A stretch of 64,000 bases of DNA from Dugong dugon (lineage: Eukaryota; Chordata; Mammalia; Sirenia; Dugongidae), in the NCBI GenBank assembly GCA_030035585.1, contig CM057465.1:4377501-4441500 (forward strand), written 5' to 3'. Under the pieces are notes generated by a model. That model saw nothing but the letters and a program-made list of their open reading frames with translations, did not search any database and had not been told where the DNA came from. Below are positions 11,062 to 22,287 of this stretch, in pieces. The stretch's first letter is position 1; each line of letters opens with the position of its first letter. The translations under genes were made by a program, and so were the position numbers.

Positions 11062-12477
11062 TTCAGTGTTAACTATGCAAAAAGAAGCATAGGGAGAGAA
11101 AAATAGACCAAATAAAGGGTAAGAAACACAGATGATGTAAGAGAAAAGGTCTAACTTACACTTAATTGGAGTGCCAGAAAGCAAGGAGACACATCATGGA
11201 GCAGAGACAATATTTAAGAAGGTAAAGACAGAATTTTCTAGAACTGATGAAAGATATCAACACACAAAATCTGGAAGGCCAACCAATTGCAAGCAGAATA
11301 AATAAAAAGAAATACACACACCTAAGTATTTCATAGTGAAACTGCAGAATTCCCAACAAAAGAGAAAATCTTAAAAACAAATGGATAAAAATGTAAAAAA
11401 AAAAAAGATGGAGTCTCTTCAAAGGAACTTAGACTACAGGCTGGTTTCTCCACAGCTAAGTGTGGAAGCCAAAGAAATTTACATGACACCTACGTGCTAA
11501 AAACTAACTCCATTCTAGAAGTCCACACCCAGCTAATACATCCACAGGAAGGGGGCTGATAATTTCTGCAAACAAAGAGCAGAGAGATTTCACCAATAGC
11601 AAAATGACACATACACAAACAGCACAAATTCTAAAGTGTTCGTGAGACAGAAGAATTAACCCCAGTGAAAGGCAGAGATACAAGGCATTATTAAGAACAA
11701 ATTAGCAGTAAATAAGGGAATAAATCTATATAAACATTGACTACGTAAAATAATAATGACAATGCCTGATGGATTTTAAAATACCTAAGTATAAATGTAG
11801 ATATAGAATAAAAATCCTACCAACACTAGTATATATGTCAGAAGGGGATAAGTGGGGTTAAAGTATTCTAGAATTCTTGTATTTTCCAGGAGGTAGGTAA
11901 GAATATTGATTAACATCGGAGTTTGATAAATCAGTGATATATGTCACAATTCCTAAGGTAACCACTAAAATAAAAGAGTATATACTAAAAGAGGAAAAAA
12001 TAGAATTAAAAGAAAAAATTCGATCAGTCCAAAAGAAAGCAAGAAAATAGAGAAAAAGAATCAAGAACAGGTTCTACAAAGAGGTATCATATAATAAAAT
12101 GAAAATTGAATTCAAATACATCAGTAATCACCTTAAATGTAAATGAACTTAATGTTTCAATTAAAACCATGCTTCAAATAAAAAGATTTTTAACAATCTA
12201 TATACTGCTTATGAGTCATATCTAAAAATAAGAAAAAAGAAAGGTTTAAACAAAAGAATGAGAAAAGATATACTTGTAAACACCAATCGAAAAGAAAGTT
12301 GCTATATCAATATCAATATGTGATTAATAAAAATTTAAGGTTAAAAAATTACTAGAGATAAATAGTGGCTGGTAAAAGTTTTACTTCACCAGGAATATAT
12401 AGCAATTCCTAAATATTCAGGCACCTAAAAACATGACCTCAAAACATATAAACTGACAACTGTACCCAAAAAAATAG

Positions 12478-13032
12478 TGTCTTAGGCTGGGTTTTCCAGA
12501 GAAGCAAAACCAATAAGTGTAGAGAGAGAGAGAGAGAGAGTTATATCAAGGAAATGGCTCGCATGGTTTTTAGAAGCTGGTAATGCCCAAGTCTGTGGGT
12601 CAAGAAAGAGGATTCTCCTGATTGACATAGCTGCAGGGGCTGGCCCACCCAAGACAGGCAGGCCAGAGAGCAGGGCTGCAGCAGGCTGTGAAGATCGACA
12701 AATCTCAAGATCAGCAGGCAAGCTGTTAGCTCAAGTCCGAAGAACCGGAAGTCAGCCAAACAGAAGCTAGCTGCAGAATCTAGAACAAGCAAAAGCCCTG
12801 CAAGGTGAGCAGGAAGGAAGTAGGTAGAGGACGGTGGAGAAATGAAGGCTGAGAAGGTGTAGAGCAGCCACAGGCCCCCACCCCCACCCCCGGCCGGTAC
12901 CTCTCAGCAGACTCCATCATGGTGGTGATCACGTATCAAATTTCAGCAGGGAAGTAATCACAAAGTTATATACCTGCCAAAACACTGAGAATCATGGCCC
13001 AGCCAAGTTGACACACAGTCTTAACCATCACG
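12478..13032 (-). mobile_element. Solo LTR (MaLR/ERVL-like) inserted in L1
   Basis: Plus strand begins 'tgtcttaggctgggttttcc' and ends 'acagtcttaaccatca'. Reversed, this is a TG...CA LTR that starts 'tgatggttaagac' and ends 'cagcctaagaca'. The 5-bp flanks aatag (12473-12477) and aatgg (13033-13037) differ at one base and fit an ERVL-class insertion. A (ga)n run near 12520 and a C-rich stretch near 12875 lie inside. No internal retroviral sequence. Confidence 0.78.
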
Positions 13033-13723
13033 AATGGCAAATCCCCAGTCATCATCACTGATACTTCAAGTGTGGGAAGAGGGGGAAATAAGGATCCAGA
13101 AGATTGAACAACGAGATTAACAAAATTAAATCAATAAAAAACAAACATCCAATAGGGTCATAAGGCCAAAACTTAGTTCTCTGACAAACACAAATAAAGT
13201 TGATACATGTCTGCTGAGATTAATCGCAAAAAAGGGAGAGGAAGAAGAAGGGGTACTACTCGGAATAAAAGGTGATAATAGCATAGATGCTGAAGACAGA
13301 ATCTGCCTTTGTAACAAGGATTCTTTTAATTAGATGAGTATGACTAATTTCTAGGAAAATACAGCTTTCCAAAACTGCCTGAAGAAGAGACAGAAAATTG
13401 AGGTAGTCTTATGAATGATAAAGTAATTAAATCAGAAATGCAAACCCTTCCAACAGAGAAAGCTCTAGGTACAGATATCTTCAGTGGAAAGTGCTACCAA
13501 ACACTAATAAAGAAAGAATTCCAAACTTACACAAATTCTTTCAGAGAAAGAGAAAAAAAGGGAAAATGTCCCAATCCATTTTATAAGACTAGCCTAACTC
13601 TACCAAATCCTGACAAAAAAAGAAAATGGAAAGCAAACCTCAATTATGAACATAGATGCAAAAATCCTAAATGAAGTATTAGTAAGCGGATTAAGAATTA
13701 TATAGAAAAAATAACAAATATAT

Positions 13724-14138
13724 TGTTATAGATTGAATTATGTCCCCAAAAAATATGTGTTGCAAATCCTAACCTTTATTCCTGTGGTTATAATTCCATC
13801 TGGGAATGGGTTGCCTTTGTTAGTTAATGAGGCAGGATTGGTGTAGGGTGTCTTGAGTCAATCTCTTCTGAGATAGAAAAGACATTAAACAAACTAGCAG
13901 AACAAAGATGGGGTAAGATAGATGCCAAGACACGTGGAGATCTCCAAGGAGCCAGGAAGCAGAAGCTGAAGAGACAAGGACCTTCCTCCAGAGCCCACAG
14001 ACACAGAAAGCCTTCCCCTTGAACCAGCACTCTGAATTCAGACTTCTAACTTCCTGAACTGTGAGAAAATAAATTTCTGTTTGTTAAAGCCATCTACCTG
14101 TGGTATTTCTGTTATAGCAGCACTAGATGACGAAGACA
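13724..14138 (+). mobile_element. MaLR-type solo LTR with 5-bp TSD
   Basis: Full TG...CA LTR: starts 'tgttatagattgaattatg', has 'gtgagaaaataaatttctg' as its polyadenylation region, and ends 'cactagatgacgaagaca'. Perfect 5-bp duplication tatat on both sides (13719-13723 and 14139-14143). The host is the L1 relic, whose ORF2-like sequence resumes at 14144. It is a solo LTR left by recombination. Confidence 0.9.
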
Positions 14139-14870
14139 TATATCATGATTTAATCTGTTTACCCCAGAATGTAAATTTATTTTAACATTAGAAAATCGAT
14201 CAATAGAATTGTCCACATTAACAGATAAAGGAAAAAAGTCATATGATCATCCTGACATATACAAAAACTCACTTTGTTAAAAAAAAATACATTGTTCAAG
14301 ATTTTAAAAAAAAAAAAGAACAAGTAATTTAGAAATAGAAGGAAATGTCCTTAATCTGATAAAGTTTATGTACAAAAACCTACACAAACTATCACCCTTA
14401 AGGGTGACCTAGTCAAATCTTTGTTTAACAATGGGCAACGGAACAAACATGCCTGCTTTCCCGCCTTGCATTTGATCATGTGCGCTACAACTACCTGATA
14501 CAGTAAGTCAAGGAAGAGAAATAATACATGTGAGGACTAGCGAAAAAATAAAATAAAATAAGCTGCCATAATTTGCAGATGCTACAATACATAGATAATA
14601 CGAAGGAATGTACACATATTTAATTATAATTAATACAAAAATTTTCTAATGTGGCAGGTATGGAAATCAATTTTTTTAAACCAGTTTTCTTTCTACATAC
14701 CAGAGAAAAAACAAAACATTTTTTTTTTACAGGTAACATCTATATGCCTTTTAGCTGCTGGTAACGGTGGAAGAGTGACTTATATCAGACTTATCAGCTT
14801 GCTGATAACCATAAAATCTGAGCAAACTGTAAAAAGTAATTGTTTAAAGTCACAGGGGCATGAACAAACG

Positions 14871-15054
14871 TAGACAGAAGCTGAATGGGGACACCACACC
14901 TGGAAGAAAAGTGGCATCTACATTCATCCAGGCTTTCCCAGAGGTACTACACACAGCGACTGGAACTCCAGCAGAAAAAAAGAACTCTTAGTGAGTTGAG
15001 GACTTAGCAGTTAGAGTTCAGAGCTGCCGACCCTCTAGAAATTAAGGGTAAAAA
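14871..15054. other. Unassigned spacer
   Basis: Short interval between two L1 relics, ending in a run of 16 A at about 15059-15074. No feature recognised. Confidence 0.4.
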
Positions 15055-15074
15055 TGTCAAAAAAAAAAAAAAAA

Positions 15075-16655
15075 AGGGAGAACCAATATGGGATTGGAAT
15101 CCCAGAGGGAGAAAGCAAGGAAGTTAGGGGTGAAAAAGTACACACTAAAACCTGTGAAAGCCAGAACTTGTGTAAGACAGAAACTCGTCAGAGAAGAAAA
15201 ATTCAAATATCTTCCATTAAAAGGAGCAACAGAAAAGTGGTCAGACTGTACCCTGTCAAAGGCGGAAAACTTGTGAGACCCAGGAAAACAAGGCAGTCTC
15301 ATCGAGTTCCGTCTCTCACAGATTTCACTGTATATTTGAAGGAGCTTTGGTTAAATTTTTTCTAAATTTGACCAAAAATATCAACCCACGGCTCCAAGAA
15401 TTGCAGCAAACCCCAGTCAAGATAAGTACAAAGAAAGCTAAACTTGCATGCCTTATTATCAAACTGATGAAAATAATAAAAAAGAAAAATCTCAAAGCCA
15501 CTAGAGTGACTTTTTCTTCTGGACACGAAAGAGTAACTAACATGGAACTTGCCTTCTCATCTTAAACAACTAGAAAACTGGACAAAATATATAAGACAAT
15601 GCTTTTCCTATGTTGGGGGCAAAAGAAAATGCAGGACATTATCCCTAAGATAAGGGCAGCAAATGAGGTAAATTCTGAAATTGCTCCTCCTGCTTGGGGC
15701 AGAGCATGGCCATTTTGACAGTAGAGTACAGCTGTCTTGATGAGATGAGGAGATACAGGTAGGAGTTTGGAGAGGCTGAGGCAACTAGAATTTGCAAGGC
15801 AGATTGTCAGAGAAGAAGGAGCCAAGTAGAGAAAGAGCGCCATAAAACTTCGTAAGGATCTCCTTGAGACTTTGGCTGGATACTAATCTGTACAAGCATA
15901 GGGTAAAACAGCACAAAGTCAGACAAAAAGTGTCTGCTGGGGAGCTGTAAAGTGAAAAATCCCCAGAGTTTACACACAGATGGAAGACATTAATTCCATC
16001 CTGCCAGAGTAGACTTTATTGAACTATTGGAGCAATCAATAAAGACCTTAAGAGGACCGAACTGTAGTAGTAGGACTAAATTTTCCCTAGAGTAAATGCT
16101 ACTCTAGACTGCACTAAAAATCTCAAAAACAAGCTTTAAAGACATCAAGCCGATCCACAAGTAACTTAACTGTGTTGAAACAAACCTCAATAATTGTCTT
16201 TAAAGAAAGACAATAAAACAGGAACAATCAACAATAGAAAACTCAGATTGCCTGGCATCCAATCAAAAACTGCAACCTGTAAGCAGGAAACATCAGTTCA
16301 TAGAAAAACATCAGGGCATACCAGATAGAAGCTTAAAAACAGCTATTACTGTTGTTGTTGTTAGGTGCCGTTGAGTCGGTTCCGATACACAGCAACTATA
16401 TGTACAACAGAAAGGATCACTGCCCTGTCCTGCGCCATCCTCATAATTGCTGCTATGTTTGAGCCCATTGTTGCAGCCACAGTGTCAATTCATCTTGTTG
16501 AGGGTCTTCCTCTTTTTCTCTGACCCTCTAGAAAAAAACAAAACAAAACAAAAAAACACTTAGTATAGATATTTAAATTTGTTCAAATATGTAAAGGAAA
16601 GTGCATACATAATGAAGAAAATGTAAAATATCAAAAAGAGCCATCTAGAACTGAC
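15075..16655 (+). mobile_element. L1 relic: ORF1-like piece then 5'UTR-like piece
   Basis: 15075-15135 ('ggaatcccagagggagaaag') and 15357-15530 ('tcaacccacggctccaagaa') read like consecutive parts of an L1 ORF1 C-terminal region, but they are separated by about 220 bp that do not belong. From 15531 on the text resembles an L1M 5'UTR ('actctagactgcacta', 'aaagacatcaagccgatcc'). This order, ORF1 before 5'UTR, means at least two elements or a rearrangement. An RTE 3' end interrupts it at 16347-16530. Confidence 0.55.
16347..16530 (-). mobile_element. RTE 3' end fragment
   Basis: Begins 'ttgttgttaggtgccgttga' and runs about 180 bp back into the C-terminal coding region of RTE, minus strand. It ends at 'tttctctgaccctctag'. 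L1-like sequence lies on both sides. Confidence 0.88.
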
Positions 16656-16659
16656 AGAA

Positions 16660-18352
16660 CACCACGCACCTGTTAGTTTGTCTTACCGTGGTTGCTTGTG
16701 TGTGGCTGTGATACTGGAAGCTTTGCCACTGGTATTTCAAATACTAGCGGGGTCACCCTTGGTGGACAGGTTTCAGTAGAGCTTCCAGACTAAGACAGAC
16801 TACAAAGAGAGTTAGCAGTCTACTTCTGAAAAAAATTAGCCCATGAAACCCTTATGAATAGCAGCAGAACATTGCTAACATAATGCCAGAACATAAGCCC
16901 CTCAAGTTGGAAGCCACTCAAAATACGACTGGGAAAGACCTGCTTCCTCAAAGTAGAGTTGACCTTAATGATGTGGATGGAGTCAAGCATTCAGGACCTT
17001 CATATGCTGATGCGGCTTGACGCAAAATGAGAAGAAACAGCTGCAAACATCCATTAATAATCAGAACGTGGAATGTATGAAGTATGAATCTAGGAAAGTT
17101 GGAAGTTGTCAAAAATGAATGGAACACACAAAGATCAATATCCTAGGAATAAGTGAGATGAAATGGACTAGTATTGGCCATTTTGAATCAGATAATCATA
17201 TGGTCTACTATGTCAGGAATGACAACTTGAAGAGGAATGATATCATGTTCATCGTCAAAAAAACACATTTCAAGATCTATCCTAAAGTACAATGTTGTCA
17301 GTGATAGAGCGTATCTATACACCTACGAGGAAGACCAGTTAATAAGACTATTATTCAAATTTACACCCCAACCACTAAAGCCAAAGATGAAGAAATTAAA
17401 GATTTTTACCAACATCTGCAGTCCAAAATTGATCCAACATGCAGTTGAGATGCTTTGATAATTACTGATGACTGGAATTCGAAAGTTAGAAACAAAGAAG
17501 AAGGAACAGTAGTTGGAAAATATGGCCTTCATGATAGAAAGACACCAGAGATCACATGACAGAATTCTGCAAAACCAATGATTCATTCATTGCAAATACC
17601 TTTTTTCAACAATATAAATGGCGACTATACACATGGACCTCACCAGACAGAAAACACAAGAATCAGATTGGCTACATTTGTGGAAAGAGATTGTAGAAAA
17701 GCTCAATATCATCTATCAGAATAAGGCCGGGGGCCAACTGTGGAACAGACCATCAATTGTTCGTATGCAAGCTCCAGCTGAAACTGAAGAAAACTAAAAC
17801 GAGTTCACGAGAGCCAAAATACCGCCTTGAGTATATTCCACCAGAATCTGCAGACCATCTCAAGAACAGATTTAACAAATTGAACATTAATGACCAAAGA
17901 CCAGATGAGTTGTGGGAAGACATTAAGAACATCATACTTGAAGAAAGCAAGAAGTCATCAAAAAGACAGAAAAGACAAAAATGGATGTCAGAAGAGACTC
18001 TGAAACATGTTCTTGAACATAGAGTAAGTAGCTCAAGTGAATGGAAAAAATGGTGAACAGAAGAGCTCAATGGGCAGCTCAAGAAGACAAAGTAAAATAT
18101 TATAATGAAATGTGCAAAGACCTAAAGTTAGAAAACCAGAAGGGGAGCATACGCTCAGCATGTCTCAAGCTGAAAGAAACAAACGTTCCAGCCTCAAGTT
18201 GAAATTCTGAGGGATTTTATGGGCAAAATACTGAGTGATGCAGAAAGCATCAAAAGCCAATGGAAGGAATACGCAGAATCACTGTACCAAGAAGAACTGG
18301 TTGACATTCAACCATTTCAGGAGGTAGCATATGATCAAGAACCAACGGTATT
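16660..18352 (+). mobile_element. RTE LINE: 5'UTR, endonuclease region, start of RT
   Basis: Starts at the outer 5' end ('cacctgttagtttgtcttac'), passes the 5'UTR, and from about 17050 encodes a decayed apurinic/apyrimidinic-type endonuclease domain. The fragment GISEMKWTSIGHFESDNHMV at 17152-17211 is the recognisable endonuclease core. Further on, the text at 17757-18056 is the linker to the reverse transcriptase. It stops inside the pre-RT region at about 18352 against an LTR end. Several stops and frameshifts make it inactive. Confidence 0.85.
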
Positions 18353-18448
18353 TAAACAATCCTGAACTATGAGAAAATAAATTTCTGTTTGTGAAAGCCA
18401 TCCACTTGCAGTATTTCTGTTACAGCAGCACTAGGTAACAAAGACAGC
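18353..18448 (+). repeat. MaLR-type LTR, 3' end only
   Basis: 'aactatgagaaaataaattt' through 'cagcactaggtaacaaagac' equals the last ~90 bp of the LTR at 13724-14138. It abuts the truncated RTE with no LTR 5' part, so the junction is a deletion or recombination scar. Confidence 0.8.
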
Positions 18449-19863
18449 AGCTCCGTTCAGCCCAAATAGCTATCGGTTTGGAAAACAAATTGTCATATGT
18501 TCACGCAACAAAATACCCATTCCACAATAAAAAAGAATAACTGCTGATACACAAAGCAACATGGATGAATCTCACAAACACTGTGCTGAACAAAAGAAGC
18601 CGGAAACCAAACGGTAAATGTTGTATACGTCCATTTACATGGCTCTCTGAACCAGGCAAATCTAATCTGTGGTGACACAAATCCATACGGTGGTCCCCTC
18701 AGCGAGAGGGATGGGACAAACACCTGGAAAGAGACGTAAGGGAATTTCTTCAGTTGAGATCTTGTTACCTGAGTGTCTACATATGTCAGAACTCAGTGAA
18801 CTGTACTCTAAATCCTGTGTATTGTATTATATGCAAATGTACCTCAATGAGAAAAGCTCAGGGGGGGGAAACAATTACAGTATCATCTAAAAATCTTAAG
18901 AGGGAATAAATCTAACAAAGATGTAAAAGGTCTTTAGCAGGGGAAACTAGGAAACATTATTGAGATATTTTTAAATACTCTTAAAACATGGAGAAAAAAA
19001 TACAGCTTGCACTGATATAGCAGGACTCAAAATTACAAAGACGTCAATTCTCCCCACCTGTGCAGATTCTGCAGCAGCCCAATCAAAATCTCAAAAAGAA
19101 GTTCTGTCGAAGCTGACACTCTAGTTCTAAAATTTATATGGGCGCTCAGAGGACCAAGATGAGCCAGGACACTGTCAGCAAGCAAGAAAAATGTGAGAGA
19201 ATTTTCTCTACCAGACGTGGAGTCATTATAAAGCCCCTGCGATTAAGAAGTGGGTTTAGGGTGATGGGAGAGAATTGAGAGTCAGAAAGAGGCCAGGTGG
19301 TTGTGGATGTAGACAGCCGATGTAGAACAGAGACGGCACTGCAGCACAGTGAAGGAGAAAACAGTTCTGGAATAACTGGTTACCCACATGGGAAAAGGTG
19401 AAACTTGACCGGTACCTCCCACCATGCACGACAATTCATTCCAGACCCGCAGAGATCTAAATGTGAAAGTCAAAAGTCATAAGGCTTTTAAAAGACGTCA
19501 TAAGAGAGCATCTTCGTGACCTTGAGATGGGGAAGGTTTTTGAACAGGTGTCAGAGTGCAATAACCGTAAAGGAAAAGTTGGATAAACTTGACCAAATAA
19601 AAATTAAATATTTCTCTTCATCCAAAAACACCGGCAAGAGAGTGAGAGTAGTAAGAAAAGCCAAGCGGTAGCAGAAAATACCTGCAACACACGTAGCTGA
19701 CAACGGTCTTGTGTCTAAAATACACTCAGAACTCCTGCACATCCAGAAGCCTGCAAATCCAGTGGAAAAAACGAATCAGAGACTAGAAAAAACACATCGT
19801 CAAAGAGGGTATCCACATGGTCAGTAAACGTAGAAAATGGTGCCATGAGTCATGAAAAGAAAA

Positions 19864-20058
19864 GGAGCCCTTGTGGCACAATGGTTAGGTGCTCGGCTGC
19901 TAATCAAAAGGTTGGTGGTTCAAACCCACCCGGTGGCTCCACTGGAGAAAGACCTGGTGGTCTGCTCCTGTAAAGATTACAGCCTAGGAAACCCTCTGGG
20001 GCAGTTCTACTCTGTCATACAGGGTGGCTATGAATCGCCTCGACGGCACCCAACAGCA
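19864..20058 (+). mobile_element. AfroSINE with TSD
   Basis: Full head ('ggagcccttgtggcacaatg'), B box-like 'ggtggttcaaacccacc', and tail 'ggctatgaatcgcctcgacg'. Imperfect flanking repeats 'agtcatgaaaagaaa' and 'agtcatcaagaaaat' show it inserted into the L1. Confidence 0.92.
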
Positions 20059-20530
20059 AGTCATCAAGAAAATGCAAAATAAAACCTCAGTGAGAAAACA
20101 CCACACCACACAACAAAAGGGTTACAATTGCAAGGACTGGCAAGGACACTGAGCAACAGAAACTCTCCACACTAGCAGAGAACCCGGAAGAACCGGATGG
20201 AAAGAGTCAAGAATTGTTGAAGAAACGTAAAGAAACACACAGAGTATGACCAGCAATTTCACTCCCAGGTATACACCCAACGGAATCATGTGCACAAGTG
20301 CCCGGGACCTGAATGTTCTCCAACAGCAAAATGGAGAAATAAGTCTTGATACACAGTAACGAGGGCAAGGGTATTACATCTGCACACAACACTATGGAGT
20401 AACCTTGAAAACATAATGTTGAGGAACACAAGCTGAATCCAAAGGTGTGGACCGTAGTGTTTCATTTACATGATTATTTCACACACGCAGACGAAGCTGT
20501 ATTATTTAAGGATACCTACCTAGGTGGTAA

Positions 20531-20728
20531 GGAGCCCTGGTGGTGAAGTGGTTAAGAGCTCAGCTACTAACCTAAAGGTCAGCGGTTCGAACCCACTGGC
20601 AGCTCCCCGAGACAAAGATGTGGCTTCTGGAAAGACTTACAGCCTTGGAAACCCTGTGGGGCAGTTCTACTCCATCCTATAGGGTCGCCGTGAGTCGGAA
20701 TCGACTGGATGGCAGCAGACTTTGTTTT
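20531..20728 (+). mobile_element. AfroSINE with 13-bp TSD
   Basis: One of the best preserved copies. Head 'ggagccctggtggtgaagtg', B box 'ggttcgaacccactgg', tail 'gagtcggaatcgactggatg'. Flanks acctaggtggtaa (20518-20530) and acctaggtagtaa (20729-20741) differ at one base. Confidence 0.95.
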
Positions 20729-20851
20729 ACCTAGGTAGTAAAACTGTAAGTCAAAGCAAGGCAGTGATTGCGTGAAGGACAGGAGGGTGATTACCTTTGG
20801 GAAGTGGGAGTGGATACAGAGGACTGGGAATGGGAAGGGTCTCTTGAGGGT

Positions 20852-20893
20852 GTTATGGATTAAATTGTGTCCCCCAAAAAATACATGTTGAAA
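20852..20893 (+). repeat. MaLR-type LTR, first ~42 bp
   Basis: 'gttatggattaaattgtgtc' onward equals the LTR start seen at 13724 and 42554, then stops abruptly at unrelated sequence. Confidence 0.75.
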
Positions 20894-21031
20894 TGAGTCA
20901 GACACGGCGCACTGTTTTTTCCCGCCACACGGTGGGGACTGCCCAGAGGCAGGGTTCAGTCTGCAGCTGACACTAAAGAAATCAGATTGATCCCCGCTTT
21001 GCAGATTTATTGCAGCCTAGTAGCTGGCTAA

Positions 21032-21236
21032 GGAGCCCTGGTGGCGCAGTGACTAAGCGCATGGCTGCTAACCAGAAGGTCATCCGTTCAAACTCACTGG
21101 CGGACCTAAGGGAGAAAGTCCTGGCGACCTGCTCCCGTAAAGATTACAGCCTAGGAAACCCTATGGGGCAGTCCTTCTCTATCACGTGGGGTCACCATGA
21201 GTGGGAGTCAACTCAAGGGCACCCAACAACAGTAAC
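21032..21236 (+). mobile_element. AfroSINE
   Basis: Head 'ggagccctggtggcgcagtg', body 'aaagattacagcctaggaaa', tail ending 'acccaacaacagtaac', which is the RTE-type end. Flanking repeats are weak. Confidence 0.9.
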
Positions 21237-22090
21237 AGTCACTGGCTTCAGAAATGGTTTGCCTCACTGCCATTTTTGAGCACCGAAATGAACTTATTTG
21301 AAAATTGCAAGAAGCACATGAAAATATAGTAATGTTTAAATGACAAAGTTTATGGATTTAAAGCAAAAATGTCACCTTTGGAAAAGTGAGATTAGAAACA
21401 GCTGGCCAGTGATGGTTAGTGGGCACTGGAACTTGACTACCAGAGAAGAATTGTTAAGACTGAGAGCAACATCTGTGGATGCTAGGGAAGGGATCATCAT
21501 TATTCTGATATATTTGCTATAAAAAGTTCCATTAGATTCAAAATCCATTTGCATAATCACAAGAAATTCCAACATTATGTTTGTCAACGAAGAATATGGC
21601 AGGTTGTTAGACTGAAAGAATGAGTGCATCCTTGCGGTTCAATTTAGAGACGAAATTATCTGGGTTCTGGTTAATGGTGAGGAACGAGATTTTGCCCATC
21701 TGAGCAACAGCAAGGAATGATCTCCAGCCCTTTCCTGCAGGCCACTTGCTGGAGTTTCTTATCAGCAGAGGTAGGTTTTGGCAATCCGAGGACATCCACC
21801 CAGGAGTTGCCCAGGGCCATTCCAAATCTAAACCCAATGTCCAAAAGGTCACATAGCAAGCTCAAGTCTAAGAAGGATTTTATTTTGAAGTCTTGTATAA
21901 ATTCAACACTTAATCTCTTTCCTACTTTGCATTTTTCTGGAAACCATGCAATGTAAAGACACGCGACCATCTCACAGAGCCTCACGTTTACGATCCCAAG
22001 TGCTGGCAGCCTACCCAAGGACCGTACGGAATATGACCATGTTCTCTGTCTGCCAGGACGTGGGCAGGGCTAGCAAACTTTTGATCCACA
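21237..22090. other. Gene-free, repeat-poor interval
   Basis: About 850 bp with no recognised repeat or coding exon. Overlapping small open frames on both strands show no domain. Confidence 0.45.
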
Positions 22091-22280
22091 GGCATGGACT
22101 AGGAAGGTGGGTTCTAGAGAGGGAGCCTGGGAGTGAAACCCAGCCCCCATCTAGAAGTTGTCAGGCAAGTGACTGGACCTCTATGAGCCTCAATTTCCTC
22201 ATCTCTAAGATGGGACTAATAATCTAAGAAAGTTTTGTCAAGATTCAATGGGCAGACCTGATCTATAAACTCTTTACAGA
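22091..22280 (+). repeat. MIR SINE remnant
   Basis: 'gagcctcaatttcctcatct' followed by 'aagatgggactaataatcta' is the MIR core, with part of the tRNA-related 5' region before it. Confidence 0.8.
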
Positions 22281-22287
22281 AGGAAGG

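Larger units (their letters stand above)
10540..14870 (+). mobile_element. Old L1 (L1M-type), ORF1 to ORF2, heavily invaded
   Basis: A long A-rich plus-strand L1 relic. It starts with the region ahead of ORF1 (10540-10857) and the ORF1 C-terminal region (about 11160-11440). Next comes the ORF2 endonuclease-like part near 12120-12470 ('ccttaaatgtaaatgaactt'), then reverse-transcriptase-like text at 13040-13720 and 14139-14300 ('ttagaaaatcgatcaataga'). All frames are broken. An AfroSINE and two solo LTRs have inserted, each in a different part, so the L1 is older than all three. Confidence 0.7.
18449..20851 (+). mobile_element. L1 3' ends (at least two relics)
   Basis: 18490-18860 is an old L1 tail ('gatgaatctcacaaacactg', 'catatgtcagaactcagtga', 'atgcaaatgtacctcaatga'). 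From 18870 the reverse-transcriptase/C-terminal part of another L1 begins ('atcttaagagggaataaatc', 'tctaaaatttatatgggcgc') and carries on to a 3'UTR near 20850. So a 3' end precedes an ORF2 part, which shows two elements. Two AfroSINEs sit in the second. Confidence 0.65.
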
